Below are positions 4,840-7,373 of a stretch of DNA of 7,373 bases, one piece after another. A program made the translations under genes and the position numbers. Below the pieces are notes generated by a model, which ran no database searches, was not told the DNA's origin, and saw nothing but the letters and a program-made list of their open reading frames with translations. This DNA is from Nitrospira sp. UBA6909 (GTDB lineage Bacteria; Nitrospirota; Nitrospiria; Nitrospirales; Nitrospiraceae), in assembly GCA_002451055.1 (NCBI GenBank), contig DKBD01000224.1, forward strand, positions 1 to 7,373. The letters run 5' to 3'. The first letter of the stretch is position 1. Each line of letters begins with the position of its first letter.

Positions 4840-7373
4840 CTACACCCATTCCGACGCCCCTTCTTTCCCCACCTCAGGCCCCGCAAAGGCACTATAGAGT
4901 GCCGGCAGCACCACCAGCGTCAAGGCCGTCGACGTGAAGAGTCCGCCGATCACAACCGTCGCAAGCGGCCGCTGTACCTCGGCACCGATCCCTTGCGCCA
5001 GCGCCAGCGGCAGAAGCCCGAGCAGCGTGGTCATCATGGTCATCACAACCGGACGAAGCCGCAGGCTACACCCGGTTAGGATTGCCTCGTCCATCTGCCT
5101 CCCTTCGTAGCGCAGCTGGTTGATATAGGAGACGAGCACGATGCCGTTTCCGACCGCAAGTCCGAACAACTCGATAAACCCAATAGAGGCCGGCACACTC
5201 AGGTACTGCCCGCTCAGCCACAGTGACACGACACCTCCGATCAACGCGAAGGGCAGATTGAGGATGATCAGGGTGGCGTAGCGCAAGGAGTGGAAGGCCC
5301 AAAAGAGGAGAAAGTACACGAGTCCGAGCGTGATCGGGACAACGATCATCAGCCGCGCATTAGCCCGCTCCATGTTCTCGAATGCTCCGCCCCACACGAT
5401 GCTATATCCTTCCGGCAATCGAACCTGCGCCGCCAACTTTGCCCGGCCTTCATCCACGACGCCGCCGATGTCTCGTCCGGCGACGTTGAATCCGACATAG
5501 ATGCGGCGCTTCACTTGCTCACGGCTGATCCGGGCCGGGCCCTCACGCATCTCGATCGTGGCGAGCTCACTCATGGGAATCAAGGCACCGGAAGCTGACT
5601 TCACGCGGATCTCTCCGATGGCGGCGACGCTGTTCCGATACGATTCCGGAAACCTCAGCGTGAGATCAAATCGGCGTTCCCCTTCATAGACCTGCGTCGC
5701 CGCCTTACCGCCGATCGCGGTCGTGATGATCTCCTGCACATCAGCCACGTTGATGCCGTAGCGGGCGATTTTTTGCCGATTGATGTCGATAGTAAGATAG
5801 GGCTGGCCCGCAATCTGTTCGATCTTGATATCCTTGACGCCGTCGATCTGCTGCAGCAAGACCGCAATTTCCTCTGCCTTGTCGCGGAGCACATCGAGAT
5901 CATCTCCGAACAGCTTGACGGCACATTCGGTCCTAATACCGGAGATCAGCTCATCGACCCGTTCCTGTATCGGCTGGCTCATCAAGGTGGAAATACCCGG
6001 AACCTCTGCCAGCTTCCGGCGGATGGCATCGGTCAATTCCGATTGAGTCTCCGCCGTCTTCCAGCTACTCCGGTCGTGCAACGACACGATCGGGTCACTC
6101 TCATACAGCTCTTCCGGATGGTACGGAATTTCCGCTCGCCCGATCCTGCTTACAGCCGTCTTCACTTCGGGAAACTCCAGCATGACCTTCTGGGCTTGCT
6201 TCTCCAACTCGATGGACTCATCCAGTGACACACTCGGGAGCCTCATGACTTGTGGGGCCAGAGCCCCTTCATCAAGCAGCGGGATGAATTCTCTTCCCAC
6301 GAAGGGAACGAGGGCAAAACTGCACAGCACAATTACCATCGAACCAGTGAGGATGAGGCCGCGTCGACGCAGCGTCCATTCCACGACCGGCCGGTAACGC
6401 CGTTTCATCCAGCGCGTGAGTCCCGTTTCTTCCGGATGGTCTCCACGCAAGATCAGTGACGCGAGCACCGGCGACAGGGTCAGCGTCACCACGACCGAAG
6501 ATAGGAGCGCGATCACCAACGTGTAGGCCAGCGGCGCGAACATCTTGCCTTCCATCCCGTGGAGCGTCATGAGCGGCAGGAACACGACGCTGATGATCAA
6601 AATGCCAAAGAGGATGGGGCGGCCCACCTCCTTGGTGGCTCGCAGGATCACGTCGAGTTTGCTTCTCCCGGTCTCGCGATTATTCTGAGCGAGATGGCGA
6701 TACACGTTCTCGACCACGACCAGCGACCCGTCCGCAATCTCGCCGATGGCGATGGCTAGCCCGCCGAGCGTCATCAAGTTGGCCGAAAGCCCTAGCAATT
6801 CCATCGCGATGAAAGCCACAAGCGGGGTGACGATCAATGTGACGGTCACAACGATGGCGCTCCGGATATGGCCCAGGAAGAAAAAGAAGACGAAGACCAC
6901 CAAGACGATTCCTTCGATCAACGCATCGCGCACCGTCTGAATGGCCGCATGTACGAGCTCAATCCGATCATAGAAAGGGATCAGTGTCGTACCGGTCGGG
7001 AGGATATTGCCCTGCTGAAGATCATCCACCTTAGTCTTGACCGCCTCCACCACCTGACGGGCATTGCCTCCGCGTAGCATGAGGACCGTCCCTATCACGA
7101 CCTCACGTTCTCCATTGAGGACCACCGCGCCATGACGAACGGCATGGCCGATACGGACTTCAGCGACATCCCGAACGAACACCGGCGTGCCGCCGACCTC
7201 CTTGACGATGATGGACTCAATATCACTCACAGTTCTGATCAGCCCGATTCCTCGAACGATCGAACGTTCCGCCTGACGCTCCAGAACGTTGCCCCCGACG
7301 TTTACATTGTTCTTTGCGACCGCATCGTAAATATCGTGGAGCGTCAGGTCGAATTTGAGTAGCTTGCCCGGAT
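4840..7373 (-). CDS. czcA: CzcA-type heavy-metal efflux RND transporter (5' end outside window)
   Basis: The frame is open from the right edge to a TAG at 4840, giving 843 residues of a family normally about 1040 long, so roughly 190-200 N-terminal residues are missing. The GTG at 7230 is internal: the 47 codons before it (PGKLLKFDLTLHDIYDAVAKNNVNVGGNVLERQAERSIVRGIGLI) are clear CzcA sequence. In visible numbering, TM2-TM4 cover about 150-224, TM5-TM6 about 250-308 and TM7 about 338-358. Periplasmic porter and docking domains follow, with QPIQERVDELISGIRTECAVKLFGDD at about 466-491, then TM8-TM12 to near the end. It is the inner-membrane proton/metal antiporter of a CzcCBA-type complex exporting divalent cations. 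TM4 reads AIGEIADGSLVVVEN: it keeps the Asp and Glu equivalent to CzcA Asp408 and Glu415, but has Ala for Asp402 and an extra Glu. CusA has Met-Pro-Ile where this has Gln-Pro-Ile, against Cu/Ag. The exact metal is unresolved. Fusion-protein and outer-membrane partners would lie beyond the right edge. Confidence 0.95.
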   Translation of the reverse strand, partial: PGKLLKFDLTLHDIYDAVAKNNVNVGGNVLERQAERSIVRGIGLIRTVSDIESIIVKEVGGTPVFVRDVAEVRIGHAVRHGAVVLNGEREVVIGTVLMLRGGNARQVVEAVKTKVDDLQQGNILPTGTTLIPFYDRIELVHAAIQTVRDALIEGIVLVVFVFFFFLGHIRSAIVVTVTLIVTPLVAFIAMELLGLSANLMTLGGLAIAIGEIADGSLVVVENVYRHLAQNNRETGRSKLDVILRATKEVGRPILFGILIISVVFLPLMTLHGMEGKMFAPLAYTLVIALLSSVVVTLTLSPVLASLILRGDHPEETGLTRWMKRRYRPVVEWTLRRRGLILTGSMVIVLCSFALVPFVGREFIPLLDEGALAPQVMRLPSVSLDESIELEKQAQKVMLEFPEVKTAVSRIGRAEIPYHPEELYESDPIVSLHDRSSWKTAETQSELTDAIRRKLAEVPGISTLMSQPIQERVDELISGIRTECAVKLFGDDLDVLRDKAEEIAVLLQQIDGVKDIKIEQIAGQPYLTIDINRQKIARYGINVADVQEIITTAIGGKAATQVYEGERRFDLTLRFPESYRNSVAAIGEIRVKSASGALIPMSELATIEMREGPARISREQVKRRIYVGFNVAGRDIGGVVDEGRAKLAAQVRLPEGYSIVWGGAFENMERANARLMIVVPITLGLVYFLLFWAFHSLRYATLIILNLPFALIGGVVSLWLSGQYLSVPASIGFIELFGLAVGNGIVLVSYINQLRYEGRQMDEAILTGCSLRLRPVVMTMMTTLLGLLPLALAQGIGAEVQRPLATVVIGGLFTSTALTLVVLPALYSAFAGPEVGKEGASEWV

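Noticed and set aside
7228..7230. GTG at 7230 as the start of the pump gene
   Set aside because: The frame is open to the window edge and the upstream 47 codons are conserved CzcA sequence, so the gene is truncated by the window rather than starting here.
7253..7268. Tandem CGAACGAT/CGAACGTT as a regulatory repeat
   Set aside because: It lies inside conserved CzcA coding sequence (ERSIVRG) and is explained by the codons.

Overview
The window is about 58-60% GC by eye, and every supportable gene lies on the minus strand. It reads like a piece of a Gram-negative chromosome. A tripartite-type RND metal pump and an exported TPR protein imply an outer membrane and periplasm. The gene mix (GNAT/cNMP fusion, TPR-FGE protein, HME-RND pump, M20D amidohydrolase) reminds me of Nitrospira-like bacteria. 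That is an impression from gene style, not a placement. I see no mobile element, CRISPR array, rRNA or tRNA.

Layout in transcription order, from the right edge leftwards: (1) 7373-4840 is a 5'-truncated CzcA-type heavy-metal RND efflux pump, open to the window edge. (2) 4839-4627 is a 213-bp spacer with weak palindromic and direct-repeat signals. (3) 4626-3391 is an exported TPR protein with a C-terminal formylglycine-generating-enzyme-like (FGE/sulfatase-modifying) domain that lacks the catalytic cysteines. (4) 3319-2831 is a stand-alone macrodomain protein of the TARG1/ALC1-like type. (5) 2758-1577 is an M20D metallo-amidohydrolase with a full metal-ligand set. (6) 1559 to the left edge is a 3'-truncated protein built as GNAT, degenerate GNAT-like module, then cyclic-nucleotide-binding domain. 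It is open from its ATG to the edge, so a search for closed ORFs misses it. A 486-codon antisense ORF sits over it and is a decoy.

The last three genes are closely spaced (72 bp and 17 bp) and may form one transcription unit. They combine an acyltransferase with a regulatory-type cNMP domain, an amide-bond hydrolase, and a macrodomain that could bind ADP-ribose or O-acyl-ADP-ribose. An acylation/deacylation theme is plausible but is inference only. The pump at the right end is probably the tail of a separate metal-resistance operon whose czcB/czcC-like partners would lie beyond the right edge.

The most interesting points are the GNAT-GNAT-cNBD architecture, whose domain order is reversed relative to the mycobacterial cAMP-dependent acetyltransferases; the replacement of the phosphate-binding arginine by histidine in its cNMP pocket; a TM4 proton-relay variant in the RND pump; a probably non-enzymatic periplasmic TPR-FGE protein; and a perfect 9-bp hairpin covering the stop codon of the macrodomain gene.
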